NCBI GenBank assembly: GCA_000969725.1
Contig: JXSR01S028378.1
Source: Ophiothrix spiculata
Lineage: Eukaryota > Echinodermata > Ophiuroidea > Amphilepidida > Ophiotrichidae
Strand: one strand, 5' to 3'
DNA: 20,778 nt
The translations under genes and the position numbers were made by a program. Position 1 is the stretch's first letter, and every line of letters starts with the position of its first letter. Below are positions 9,366 to 17,071 of this stretch, in pieces. Below the pieces are notes generated by a model. The model was not told where the DNA came from and did not search any database. It worked only from the letters and a program-made list of their open reading frames with translations.

Positions 9366-9644
9366 CTATGCCATCCTGATTTGTAATTCAACAAGGCCTC
9401 TGCACACTTGGCAGGTGTTGACTGACCACCAAGACCCAAGTAAGCTCCATTCCACACCAAGCATCATTTCCAGTTCTGCAGCAACCTCTAGGGGTGTTGA
9501 ACCTTGATCAACCCACATATTCACAATCGATGCCCGGATCAGCTCCCTGAATTTTGAACGGGTCTCCATGAGACAATTAGCAGTTAGTTCATTGTCCAAG
9601 GGAATTTCAAGCACACTCAACTTTTTGACACCAGTGGGGTTCGA
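9366..9644 (-). CDS. Unassigned exon-like open frame
   Basis: A minus-strand open frame ending in TAG at 9368-9366, G+C-richer than its flanks. The frame extends back to a stop near 9681, and a plausible acceptor (ttgctgtgcag) precedes AAGGTCATG, so the exon reading would begin at 9644. It reads KLSVLEIPLDNELTANCLME, then FRELIRASIVNMWVDQGSTP, and ends LQIRMA. Composition is mixed, with acidic and aliphatic helices and several tryptophans, rather than low complexity. I do not recognise a family. It sits about 0.95 kb downstream of the BCKDHB stop on the same strand and could be the last exon of another gene. One caution: the plus strand here carries ggttcgaattc at about 9637-9647, close to a tRNA B box, so the segment could be part of an uncharacterised repeat instead. 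Confidence 0.3.
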   Translation of the reverse strand, partial: SNPTGVKKLSVLEIPLDNELTANCLMETRSKFRELIRASIVNMWVDQGSTPLEVAAELEMMLGVEWSLLGSWWSVNTCQVCRGLVELQIRMA

Positions 9645-9828
9645 ATTCATGACCTTCTGCACAGCAAGGGAGTGTCATTAGCCGCGGACCTTGCCCCCTG
9701 GGGCACAAATAATTTCTGAAATAATCTTATTATTATCACATCCTTTTTTTAAATATGTTGACAATAAAATGCCTTTTGTGAATTAAACCGCTAGGCTGGT
9801 ATGCACAGAAGAGGTTTCAAGATTTAAA

Positions 9829-10030
9829 CAGGTTTAAAATTAGACCGGGTGTAAGTCAAAATTACTACTGCTATAAAAAGACCTTTTGTCGAATTTTTGA
9901 ACTGCAACAACTTAAAAATGTTACAAATAACATAATAAATTATATAAGACAATATTTGTCAAGGAAAAATTATATTTAGCCATAATTATGATGCAAACTT
10001 CAACTTAAACCAGGTCTAACTTTAAACCTG
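9829..10030. mobile_element. TIR element, 202 bp
   Basis: caggtttaaaattagaccgg at the left is inverted as ggtctaactttaaacctg at the right, and the similarity continues inward (gtgtaagt / acttaaac). No coding. It directly abuts, and shares cctg with, the next element at 10027. Confidence 0.6.
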
Positions 10031-10499
10031 GGGCCTATTTCACTAACGTCTAAATCCATCGCAAATGCCAAATTTCATCACAAAAGCGAAAAAATCATCG
10101 CAAATTTGCGATGGATTTCCTGAAACCGATTCATCATCGCAAACCATTTGCGATGATTTTGTTTGCGATGAATATCTTGCCAGGGCTTATGAGCATCCGC
10201 AAAGAAAACATCACAAAAGGAAGCAATCGCAAATTCTTGATATCACACGTTTTTATTTTGCACCATATTTGGACGAGATATTGCGATAGGCACGTCCATG
10301 GAGATTAAAAGTGAAAAGATATTAGTGAAATGGAAAAGTCATTGGACGAGATTTTGCGATAGGCACGTCCATGGAGATTAAAAGTGAAAAGATATTAGTG
10401 AAATGGAAAAGTCATCGCAAACGGTATTTGCGATGGATTTTGACTTGCGAGAGTGTCTGCAATCATCACAAAAATAATGTTAGTGAAATAGGCCCCTGG
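10027..10499. mobile_element. TIR element built of catcgcaa/ttgcgatg motifs
   Basis: Terminal 21-mers (10027-10047 and 10479-10499, core ggcctatttcactaac) are inverses with one mismatch. Inside, catcgcaaa and tttgcgatg occur repeatedly in both orientations, including the perfect palindromes catcgcaaatttgcgatg and catcgcaaa-cca-tttgcgatg. A 73-bp segment is duplicated in tandem. Short ORFs within it are by-products. Confidence 0.75.
10271..10415 (+). repeat. 73-bp tandem duplication inside the TIR element
   Basis: Units 10271-10343 and 10344-10415 are identical except for one internal base (a/t at 10280/10353) and the final junction, so the duplication is recent relative to the element. Confidence 0.9.
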
Positions 10500-10589
10500 T
10501 CTAATTCTTAAGAAAACTTCTTTTGAACATAGCCCTAATGTTCAAATTCAACTTACCATAACTGCATTCTAGGCGCTTCAAGAATCCTT

Positions 10590-10730
10590 TCAGTAGTTGG
10601 CCATTTTCTTAATTGCTTCAAAACACCTCCATTTATCTGGCAGATAATACGGCTCAAAGATGTGTGCGAATGGTGTGTCGTGACCACAGACTCTCTGAAT
10701 GGGACACTCAAGGTGCAGAAAACATTCAGT
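10590..10730 (-). CDS. BCKDHB: BCKDHB last coding exon (E1-beta C-terminus, with stop)
   Basis: Last coding exon of the beta subunit of branched-chain 2-oxoacid dehydrogenase E1, a thiamine-diphosphate enzyme of the mitochondrial matrix that decarboxylates the 2-oxoacids of leucine, isoleucine and valine as an alpha2-beta2 tetramer. Read on the minus strand, it encodes 46 residues and then TGA at 10592-10590. It begins after an acceptor ending tttatag, reads TECFLHLEC, then [20 protein letters not shown], and ends KKMANY. This matches the known C-terminus of animal BCKDHB ([30 protein letters not shown], ...INY) almost position for position, with the same end point. It is open throughout and in phase with the preceding exon. 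No AATAAA lies close downstream; the nearest candidate is at 10257-10252 inside a repeat, so the poly(A) site is unclear. The full protein is about 390 residues in vertebrates, so this is a partial gene. Confidence 0.95.
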   Translation of the reverse strand, partial: TECFLHLECPIQRVCGHDTPFAHIFEPYYLPDKWRCFEAIKKMANY

Positions 10731-11120
10731 CTATAAAAGAAACATTGGTATTCGAGATCATTTAAATTATTTCATTATACACTTGGCTCATTAATTGATT
10801 TTTCAAGTTAGTTAAGTGTCATTACCAGTTCCCTCCAATGATTTTAGGTTGAACCAATTTTCAACAAGATATTTAGAGATCTTTCATCCTTAGGCCATTG
10901 AAAGATGATGTTTCTGTAGCATTCAGCTCTCAAATTTGATGAGATGACTCTTTCATTATTCATTTTTTCCTGACATTTCATTATTCACTTAAATTCAAGC
11001 AAATCATAGTTTAACTTGAAGCCTTTGTACTTCCATTTATCTTGAAGTGCAGTTTTTGACTTCAAAAGGAACCAGTTCTGTTTCTAAAAACACTACGTCT
11101 GTTCTATTTAAAAACAAACA

Positions 11121-11357
11121 ATGGGTTGGCGCAGCGATTCTTCCATCAGCTTTCACCACTGCGGCCTGGGTTCGAATCCCGGTCAAACCTAGGTTGTATG
11201 TGAATTTGGTTGTTGATCCATACTCGTCCTCACAGGTTATCTCTGAGCACTTTGGTTTCCTCATATGGAGGCGTCCCTTGAATTTAATCCCAATGCACTA
11301 TTGGAATTAGCCTGGCTTTCCGCCGAATATTACAGATAAATGAAAAAATAAATAACA
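11121..11357 (+). mobile_element. tRNA-derived SINE in the BCKDHB intron
   Basis: A tRNA-like head carries an A-box-like tggcgcagcgattc (11127-11140) and a perfect B box ggttcgaatcc (11169-11179). A body of about 150 bp and an A-rich tail (gataaatgaaaaaataaata) follow. This order is that of a Pol III-transcribed SINE. It lies antisense to BCKDHB between its last two exons. The overlapping ORFs on both strands are chance. Confidence 0.75.
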
Positions 11358-11573
11358 AGGAAAAAAAAAATGCTTTTTTGGAAAAAATGAAACAATTAAT
11401 TATTCTGAAATTTTAGCTTTGGTGATGTGGGCGAAAAAAAATCAACTTTCAAGGGTCTTATGATAATTCTGATTGAAAATTTTCTGCACCACTTTATCAG
11501 TTTTTTTCAATTACAATAATGGTATGAGGAACATGATAACTCCTATTTTCATGCTCAAACTTTGTAGACCTAC

Positions 11574-11660
11574 CTGAACCGTGGCAGCAATTTCTCCAGC
11601 AAACCCTCCTGTTATAGGTGCTTCATGGGCTATCAATAAACGACCAGTTTTGTTGACAGA
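11574..11660 (-). CDS. BCKDHB: BCKDHB penultimate coding exon
   Basis: An 87-bp exon, exactly 29 codons and phase 0 at both ends. On the minus strand it follows an acceptor ending tatctttcag and ends CAG before the donor gtaggt. It encodes [20 protein letters not shown] followed by AGEIAATVQ, matching animal BCKDHB ([20 protein letters not shown]). This stretch belongs to the transketolase C-terminal domain of E1-beta, which helps form the subunit interface. It joins in frame to the last exon across an 843-bp intron (11573-10731) carrying a tRNA-derived SINE. The next upstream exon should encode the stretch before the conserved SV-KTG; I did not find it up to 20778, implying an upstream intron longer than 9.1 kb filled with transposon remnants. 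Nothing suggests a pseudogene: no stops, good splice sites, conserved residues intact. Confidence 0.95.
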
Positions 11661-11797
11661 CTGAAAGATACAAGGGTTGCAAACGTTGGGTCAATATAAA
11701 AATAAAGTAAGAAATGAACAGATAATTAAAGTAGAATCCGGTGATAATAGGAATCAATGCCTTCATCATGCCATAGTCAATCATTGTAGAGCCTTAA

Positions 11798-11980
11798 AAC
11801 ATTCTTTTATTGTGGATTTTGGACAAGGAGGAATGTTATTTTGAGAGAGGAGTCTTGGAAGCCATCTGGGAAAGGGTTGAGCAACCAGAACTGAACAGAA
11901 AGGGAGAACTATCACACGCATGGGATGAGGTCATCGGAAAAATTCCTCACTGCTTGTTACATGACCAACCAGTGGCCTGA
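11798..11980 (+). pseudogene. Penelope-like retroelement C-terminal fragment
   Basis: A plus-strand frame open from just after TAA at 11795-11797 to TGA at 11978-11980, with no start codon. It reads ILDKEECYFERGVLEAIWER, then VEQPELNRKGELSHAWDEVI and GKIPH. The pattern W/Y-FERGV-EAI, then P-LNR, then LSH-W resembles the C-terminal region, in and just after the GIY-YIG nuclease domain, of Penelope-like reverse-transcriptase proteins common in marine invertebrates. That match is from memory of the family, not a search. Only about 55 residues remain; the reverse transcriptase and most of the nuclease are missing, as expected of a 5'-truncated retrotransposed copy. It lies in the presumed large BCKDHB intron, antisense to the gene. 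Confidence 0.55.
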
Positions 11981-12422
11981 CCAGGGCTTCGAAATCCACG
12001 GTAACGCGGTCGCGCCGTTCCCAGAAAAAAGGTTGAAGTCCCAGAAAAAAAATCGGCAAGTTTAAAAATAATAATGTAAAGTAAATTAATAACAAAATTT
12101 TTTGACGACAGATGATTTTTTCTGGCAATATTGAATGATGAAATACAAATAAATGAGTCAAATTTTGGGGTGAATGTCAAATTACTGTCAAAAACATGTG
12201 ATTTTTAGAGGAATTCACACATTTTTTCATAAATCTCACAGAAAATTCTCATCAGCACTATTAAAGTTCCCAGAAAGGTTTATTTTTTTTCTATACCCTG
12301 TGCCTGACGAAGTTTGGTGGTACCAAACGCAATGTAGCCATAAGTTCTATATTTTAATTTCCAGTATTTGATTTATTTTGACCATATTTGAAGCTCAACT
12401 GGATGACTAATCTTCACCAATT
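11981..12422. other. No gene seen
   Basis: Presumed BCKDHB intron. The word ttcccagaaa recurs (near 12018, 12040 and 12268) without clear structure; overlapping frames on the minus strand show no motif. Confidence 0.4.
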
Positions 12423-12634
12423 TACTGTAAATGGGAATATTTTCGCGAGGAATTTTTCGCGAAACCAGACAATCACAGCCTTTTCGCGCATGTTAAATTA
12501 GCGTTTTAATGCTTCATTAAATAATACCTGCACATAAAATAAATGTATTCGCGGGGTGTTATATTCGCGGTTAGATGCTGATTCGCGAAATTCACGAAAA
12601 TTAAATCCTCGCCAAAATAACCCCGTTTACAGTA
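12423..12634. mobile_element. TIR element with tactgtaaa ends and ttcgcg motifs
   Basis: The left end tactgtaaatgggaatattt and right end aaaataaccccgtttacagt (then a) are inverses. Several ttcgcg/cgcgaa words lie inside in both orientations. Length 212 bp, non-coding. Confidence 0.75.
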
Positions 12635-13069
12635 TCATGCCATATTGTGGAATAGTGCTCAAGTTTGCTTAAGGGGGAAAGCACCTTATACAATTGTACG
12701 TTTTCGCAAATTTATTTTGTATCATAACTTTTGAACAAAGTGCTTAAAGTTAATAAAAGTATACATTTCCAGAAAGGAATCTTCACAAGGAACATGATGG
12801 TGATGTTGATTTTTGACCCAAAATCACATTTTTTAAGAAAATCACAAAAAACAAATTTTTTGGCCATTTGGGCTTCCGGACAAGCTAAAAATAACAATTT
12901 AAAAAAAAAAAGACCTTTGAATGGGAATTTTAATTTAAAACACCCACTTGGATGTTGCGTCATTTTTATTTTTTAGAATTTTGGCCAATTTTTTGATTTT
13001 CATGCCAAATAAGGTCAAAAAATGACCAAAAATGGAAAAACATGAAAATGAAAAGTCACTTTAACCTGT
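12635..13069. other. Low-complexity intron sequence
   Basis: T- and A-run-rich sequence with ttttggccatttt-type words. The mirrored 81- and 83-codon frames on opposite strands have no motif. Some words anticipate the array that follows. Confidence 0.4.
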
Positions 13070-13910
13070 TTTGAAATTAAAATATGCTAACACCCTTATT
13101 TTGGACGAAATATTCTTGTTGTTACCCTCAAAGCCATTTTCCATAGAAATATTGAACATTTGGTGTTTTTGATAACGTTTAAAAGTCCCTTTCATCTTTT
13201 TTGGTGCCTAAAATTGTATAATGGTGGCCATTTTGGATTTCATACTAGGCTTCATATTGGATATGAAACATGCTAGAAGAAATACTACTATTGTTACCCT
13301 CAGAGCCATTTTCCATGAAATATTTTGAACATTTTGTGTTTTTGATACCTATTGAAAGTAAATTTAATCCATTTTTGGCCATTTTGGATCTCAGAACAGG
13401 TTCCATATTGGATTTGAAACATGCTAACACCTTATTTGAGAAGAAATGCTACTATTGATACCCTCAAAGCCATTTTCCATTGAGTATTTTGAACATTCGG
13501 TGTTTTTGATACTGTTTTGAAGTGCCTCTATCCCAATTCTGCGTATTAAAAATACATCTGAAGGCCATTTTGAATCTCAGAACAAGCGCCATTTTAATTT
13601 TGATTCAAGTTTACAATATTATCAGGGGGTAAATGATCTTTTTGTAACTCTAAATGTTATTTCCTGTTGATTGTGTATTATATCAGGCAGTTTAAAGGCT
13701 GTTTTGGTCGATTTTAATGAAAATCAGCTATTTTGGCGGTCATTTTGTATTTGAAATATGCATAAGACATAATTCGGAGTCAGATGTATTTGTTATAGCT
13801 CCAGAAGCAATTTCCCAATATAATTTTGAACATAAAGTGTTTTACAAGATACTTTTAGGCCATATATAATCATGAAAATAGTATTTTGATAGCCATCTTG
13901 GAAATATGCT
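13070..13910 (+). repeat. Decayed tandem array, unit about 170 bp
   Basis: The block ttaccctcaaagccattttc with gaacatttggtgtttttgat downstream occurs at about 13122, 13294 and 13458 (spacing 172 and 164), with weaker copies near 13634 and 13799. Each unit also has atgctaacaccttattt and ccattttggatctcagaaca-like words. About five units, diverging rightwards. Confidence 0.75.
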
Positions 13911-14049
13911 AATTAGACCCCTGTGGGACATTTTATTAATTTGTTAACATCTAAACTCATTAGTTGACATCCTAGGGATGTTGAAAATCATGTTAGAATT
14001 TAGTTATAAGGGGGGTGCACGGGAACCCCTCTAAAGTGCCAGACTATAG

Positions 14050-14350
14050 TATTCTACAAAATTGTGAACTGGTGGTTTTGTATTGTGTAAGAGTCTAGTA
14101 ATTATTGATTAGGACCAAATCACTGTGTATAATATATTTTTTTACTTAAATTTTTCGTGATTTTGGTATTATTTTGGGCTAATTTTGTTGCTAACACATG
14201 GACAAACATTGAACATAAATTAATTTGAATATTCAGCAGGATTTGGTATGTTGTTGTGATTCGAGAAATACGGACTAAGTTACTTCCCGTATGGTCATAT
14301 TGGTTTATGTGCGATTGTTGCTTACTTAAAGATTCACAGAGTATACTGAT
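14050..14350 (+). repeat. Dispersed repeat family C, copy 2
   Basis: Collinear with 4496-4968 but without the 134-bp insertion; it has gctaacacatggacaaacat where the other copy carries the insertion between duplicated aacaaatgg. Confidence 0.75.
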
Positions 14351-14477
14351 CTGTGGTTGATAACATGTGCCAAATGTGGCTGCAAAAGGCATCAGCTCAG
14401 GGTTCAGTGGAAACGGTATGTAAGGTGATGCACTGTCTTCTATCAACCACTTTTTGATGTGGTTGTTGGTGCTTAAG
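14326..14477 (-). CDS. Unassigned exon-like open frame with strong splice acceptor
   Basis: On the minus strand a long pyrimidine tract (twelve Ts, then tcaaag) precedes a segment reading LSTNNHIKKWLIEDSASPYI, then PFPLNPELMPFAATFGTCYQ. The frame stays open to a donor-like gtaagc at 14325-14320 and beyond, about 135 codons in all. The segment 14351-14477 lies between a dispersed repeat (14050-14350) and a TTAA-flanked MITE (14515-14859), so it is not part of either. I cannot assign it. It does not resemble any part of BCKDHB, in whose presumed intron it lies on the same strand, which argues against a constitutive exon of that gene. It could be an exon of a nested gene, a processed fragment, or a repeat that happens to be open. 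Confidence 0.22.
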
Positions 14478-14514
14478 CTTTGAAAAAAAAAAAAGATGGA
14501 CAATCCGATCTTAA

Positions 14515-14859
14515 AGGGGCCATTCATGATCTACTTTTCATCCTCAAGGTCATCTCTATCAAAATTGAGATTTGTAGGTAAAAATAATCCTTGACTGGTA
14601 CATGTTACAATTAACAAACTATTCTTTCAAATGTGCTTGCATTTTTAGAAAAGTGGGAAGGTGTTATTTTCTAATTACTGTCGGGGCCCCAACAGTAGTT
14701 ACAACACTGGGGATTTTTAAAATGCTGAAAAGCTTATAACTTGAAAACGAATGGTTGGAATCAAGTGAAATTTTTAGCATACATTTATGTTGAACTCTTC
14801 TTTTCATTTTGCAAGAAAAGAGATGAGGTTTTAACCCTCCAGAATCATGAATTGCACCT
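14515..14859 (+). mobile_element. TTAA-flanked MITE family A, copy 2
   Basis: Left end aggggccattcatgat preceded by TTAA (14511-14514); right end aatcatgaattgcacct. At the centre is tactgtcggggccccaacag, a palindrome kept in the other full copy. The right TTAA has decayed to tttc. Non-coding. Confidence 0.7.
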
Positions 14860-15025
14860 TTTCTCTGTGCAAGGGAATATGAGCACACTACATGTTGCAA
14901 CCACTATAGGAATCATAAGTGTAATCACTGGCCTGCATAATATGAATTATACGAGGGGGTATTAAAAAGTTTTAAACTTTACCCAGAAGAAATAGAGCCA
15001 GGAACAAAATTTTATTACGAGATAC

Positions 15026-15368
15026 TTAAGGCATCTTTGCATAGTCAATGTACAAAGTAACACATTTCTCCCACTTTTAACTGACTGTCCACAGACCGTT
15101 ATTGTAGGGATCCTCTCTATTGAAAAAATCAGTTTTTTTTTTATTTCAATGAAAATCAACATTTTCAGGTCGGTCATGCTTTACTTCGTCATTGTGACGT
15201 CATTCATCAACCGTTTTCCATAATGTTGGTATCAATGGAAAGAGGAAACCCTACCCTTTACTATGGATTCAAACAACTAGACTTTGATCGTGTCATTAAG
15301 ATCTGCCGGGCCCTATAACCCTTCAAATGTTTGGATTTAATTATGGCGCATGTCTCAATTTTCTCCAT
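15026..15368 (-). pseudogene. Mariner transposase remnant, internally deleted
   Basis: Two separated pieces resemble mariner-type transposase. The N-terminal piece starts at ATG 15368 and reads MEKIETCAIIKSKHLKGYRA then RQIL, like the opening helix-turn-helix of mariner proteins; it ends at a stop (15263-15261), with a possible frameshift soon after RQIL. The C-terminal piece, near 15110-15026, reads YNNGLWTVS, a stop, then KWEKCVTLYIDYAKM, like the family's terminal NGI...RW-KCI...DYV block. A transposase of about 345 residues would need about 1 kb; here only about 340 bp separate the ends, so the catalytic DDD core is essentially gone and the copy is dead. It lies inside TIRs flanked by TA. 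Confidence 0.6.
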
Positions 15369-15455
15369 GCAGCTTATGTGATAAGCAGGGAGGTAGATTA
15401 CATCAATGGCCACCTGTAAGGAAAGTAAAACTACTTATGAGCTTTCTGCACCATA

Positions 15456-15760
15456 ATGTACCATATTCATTCCAATAACCGATTATGCCCCAATAAACGC
15501 CCACCCAAGATTTTTGGGTGAAACTTGGTACCAATAAGTTGCATTCAGTTAGTTATTGCCATGCATGTGGGGTGATAAACTCAAACAAAATATTTTTTTT
15601 CTTCTTTATTTTATTGATGTTTTGTGGTATTTAGGACTTTTTTTGCTTTGAAAAGGGATTGTTTTTACTCAGAATTTATCATGTCAGTTAAAAAATAAGG
15701 GCCCATGCAAAATGACTTTGTTAAGGGCCCCGGGCGGTTATTGGAATGAATACGGTACAT
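15456..15760. mobile_element. TIR element (MITE) nested in the mariner remnant
   Basis: The left end atgtaccatattcattccaa continues into taaccg. The right end is its near-perfect inverse, cggttattggaatgaatacg then gtacat (about 25 of 26 bases). Length 305 bp, no coding capacity. A hairpin-like acccaagatttttgggt lies inside the left part. It interrupts the mariner copy and is therefore the younger insertion. Confidence 0.65.
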
Positions 15761-15846
15761 AAAGACGAGTGACTTTTCTGACACCATTTCATTGATATAG
15801 CTCTATTCCTTCTGGGTAAAGTTTAAAACTTTTTGATACCCCCTCG

Positions 15847-15981
15847 TAAAATGTAAATAATGACAGGGTGGAATCCGGTTTTCCACATGCAACATACCAG
15901 CAACATTCTTTTTTTACTTATCTAGTTATTGAGATAATTTACAGACATAATGAATGAATAGATGATTCTTCTTTTCTCGTT
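15847..15981. other. Short unassigned spacer
   Basis: Nothing identifiable between the mariner remnant and the next element. Confidence 0.4.
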
Positions 15982-16310
15982 GGCAGCGGAAGGTTAAAAT
16001 TTTACGGGGGGAGCGCCTAATTTTTTTTGAGCAGAAACGTTCGGAAGAAAATTATGTTTTTTGTAATGCGCGTGTAGCGAGCAAAAAAAAAATCTGTCAA
16101 ATCGGCTAATTTCAGCTACAAATTGTTAAAAAAGTCTTGAAATTTGTGTGCAAAAATGACAATTTTACACTCAGAATTGACATAATTTTTCACATTTTAA
16201 ATATCAAAACAAAGGGAAAATTTCAATTTCCTTTCCATTTCTTTCTTTTTTAAGGGGGGTCCGTCCCCCCTTGTGAAATTTACCCTGTCCCCCCTGCTTC
16301 CGCCGCCTAT
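15982..16310. mobile_element. Repeat with ggcagcggaag / cttccgccgcc ends
   Basis: The left end ggcagcggaagg with ggggggagcgcc nearby is inverted at the right as ccccccctgcttccgccgcc-like sequence. A G-run/C-run pair (ggggggtccgtcccccc) lies near the right end. Non-coding. A similar right-end pattern (cccccgtgctatgccactg) appears near 20680. Confidence 0.5.
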
Positions 16311-16501
16311 GTCTTTTCTTGACCCCTATTCTAATGTAATTTACAATCATGAAAATTTGTGTTGGGATTTTAACATATGGCTATTTTCTTTCAGCCATGG
16401 GCTTAATTTAAACAATATTTTTTCCAGAAAAGATGTTTTTTCAGGTTTAAGCTAGTTGGTTTTTTTTCAGATGACACAAACCAATATATTAGGCAAAACA
16501 A

Positions 16502-17071
16502 ATGTTTGTTGCCCTCCAGTGGAAAAATTAAAATTTTGGGTCGGTCTATCTTATTTTTTTTTACTCTTCACATATATTTTAAAGAATGATGTAATTCCAT
16601 GGATTTTATCATGAATACCAAGCAATGCAGGGCTAACCCTAACACTTTTGACCACTTCTTCGTTTAAAAACTATCTCCTCGGAAATTTGCAAGTCAAAAA
16701 TCACGGGTTCCCCCCTGGATTCGAACCCGGGACCCCACCGCTTCCCGGTCCGATTATCACTATGTCAAGCCACTGAGTAGGCGCTGCCATGGCAGCGATT
16801 TCGTGACCATAGCTAACTCGGGTCTATGACGTATTTCTTAACTTTGTGGAATGGGATATTGTGAGATTCAGTGGGGTTAGGGTTAATCAAAGATTGTGGG
16901 TCATTATTTAAAGGAAATATGCATTTTATACTACTACATGTGCCTTACTTTATACTGCTAAATTTGACGTTTTCCATCTAAAATATTGAGTTTTCATATT
17001 TTACATGTTTGAAGAAAAAAACCACTAATATTTTGACATTTTGGGGTCGGTCGTGGAGGGCAAACAAACAT
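16502..17071. mobile_element. TIR element enclosing a tRNA-like insertion
   Basis: The left end atgtttgttgccctcca is the inverse of tggagggcaaacaaacat at the right (one base gap), with ggtcggtc words just inside both ends. Within it sits the 252-bp unit at 16634-16885. Confidence 0.6.
16634..16885 (-). mobile_element. Unit bounded by taaccctaac / gttagggtta with tRNA-like core
   Basis: Inverted ends taaccctaac (16634-16643) and gttagggtta (16876-16885) bound a segment with Pol III promoter-like boxes on the minus strand: ctactcagtgg (16780-16770) and a perfect B box ggttcgaatcc (16728-16718), about 41 bp apart. A full cloverleaf does not close (no acceptor-stem pairing; T-stem 4 of 5), so it is tRNA-derived, not a tRNA gene. 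A perfect 16-bp palindrome cgctgccatggcagcg lies at 16782-16797. Confidence 0.6.

Larger units (their letters stand above)
14952..15846 (-). mobile_element. Tc1/mariner-type element with long TIRs and TA duplication
   Basis: Near-identical inverted ends (about 45 of 48 bases) begin cgagggggtat at 14952 and end atacccccctcg-like at 15846. Both are flanked by TA (14950-14951 and 15847-15848), the target duplication of the Tc1/mariner superfamily. The transposase remnant runs on the minus strand. Without the MITE nested at 15456-15760 the element is about 590 bp, well short of an autonomous mariner (about 1.3 kb). Confidence 0.7.

Noticed and set aside
10252-10257. AATAAA poly(A) signal for BCKDHB on the minus strand
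   Set aside because: It lies about 330 bp past the stop inside a TIR element; in such AT-rich DNA a chance match is likely.
10065-10308. 74- and 65-codon plus-strand frames
   Set aside because: Entirely within the catcgcaa/ttgcgatg TIR element; the codons follow the repeated word.
11037-11310. Overlapping 75- and 87-codon frames on opposite strands
   Set aside because: Both lie over the tRNA-derived SINE; the frame passes through the B box, so it is not a gene.
12712-12976. 83- and 81-codon frames on opposite strands
   Set aside because: Low-complexity A/T-run sequence; both peptides are lysine/phenylalanine-rich mirror images without motifs.
13070-13910. CRISPR-like spaced repeats
   Set aside because: The units are about 170 bp, degenerate and lack unique short spacers; the genome is eukaryotic.
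15026-15177. 71-codon minus-strand frame reading through 15177-14962
   Set aside because: The frame matching mariner transposase in this region is a different one (KWEKCV), so this ORF is out of frame with the fossil gene.
16690-16797. Functional tRNA gene on the minus strand
   Set aside because: The A-box-like motif and B box are present, but the acceptor stem does not pair and no clear anticodon arm forms, so it is called tRNA-derived.
16874-16885. Telomere-like ggggttagggtt
   Set aside because: Only about two units, and it forms the inverted end of a repeat unit, so not an interstitial telomere.
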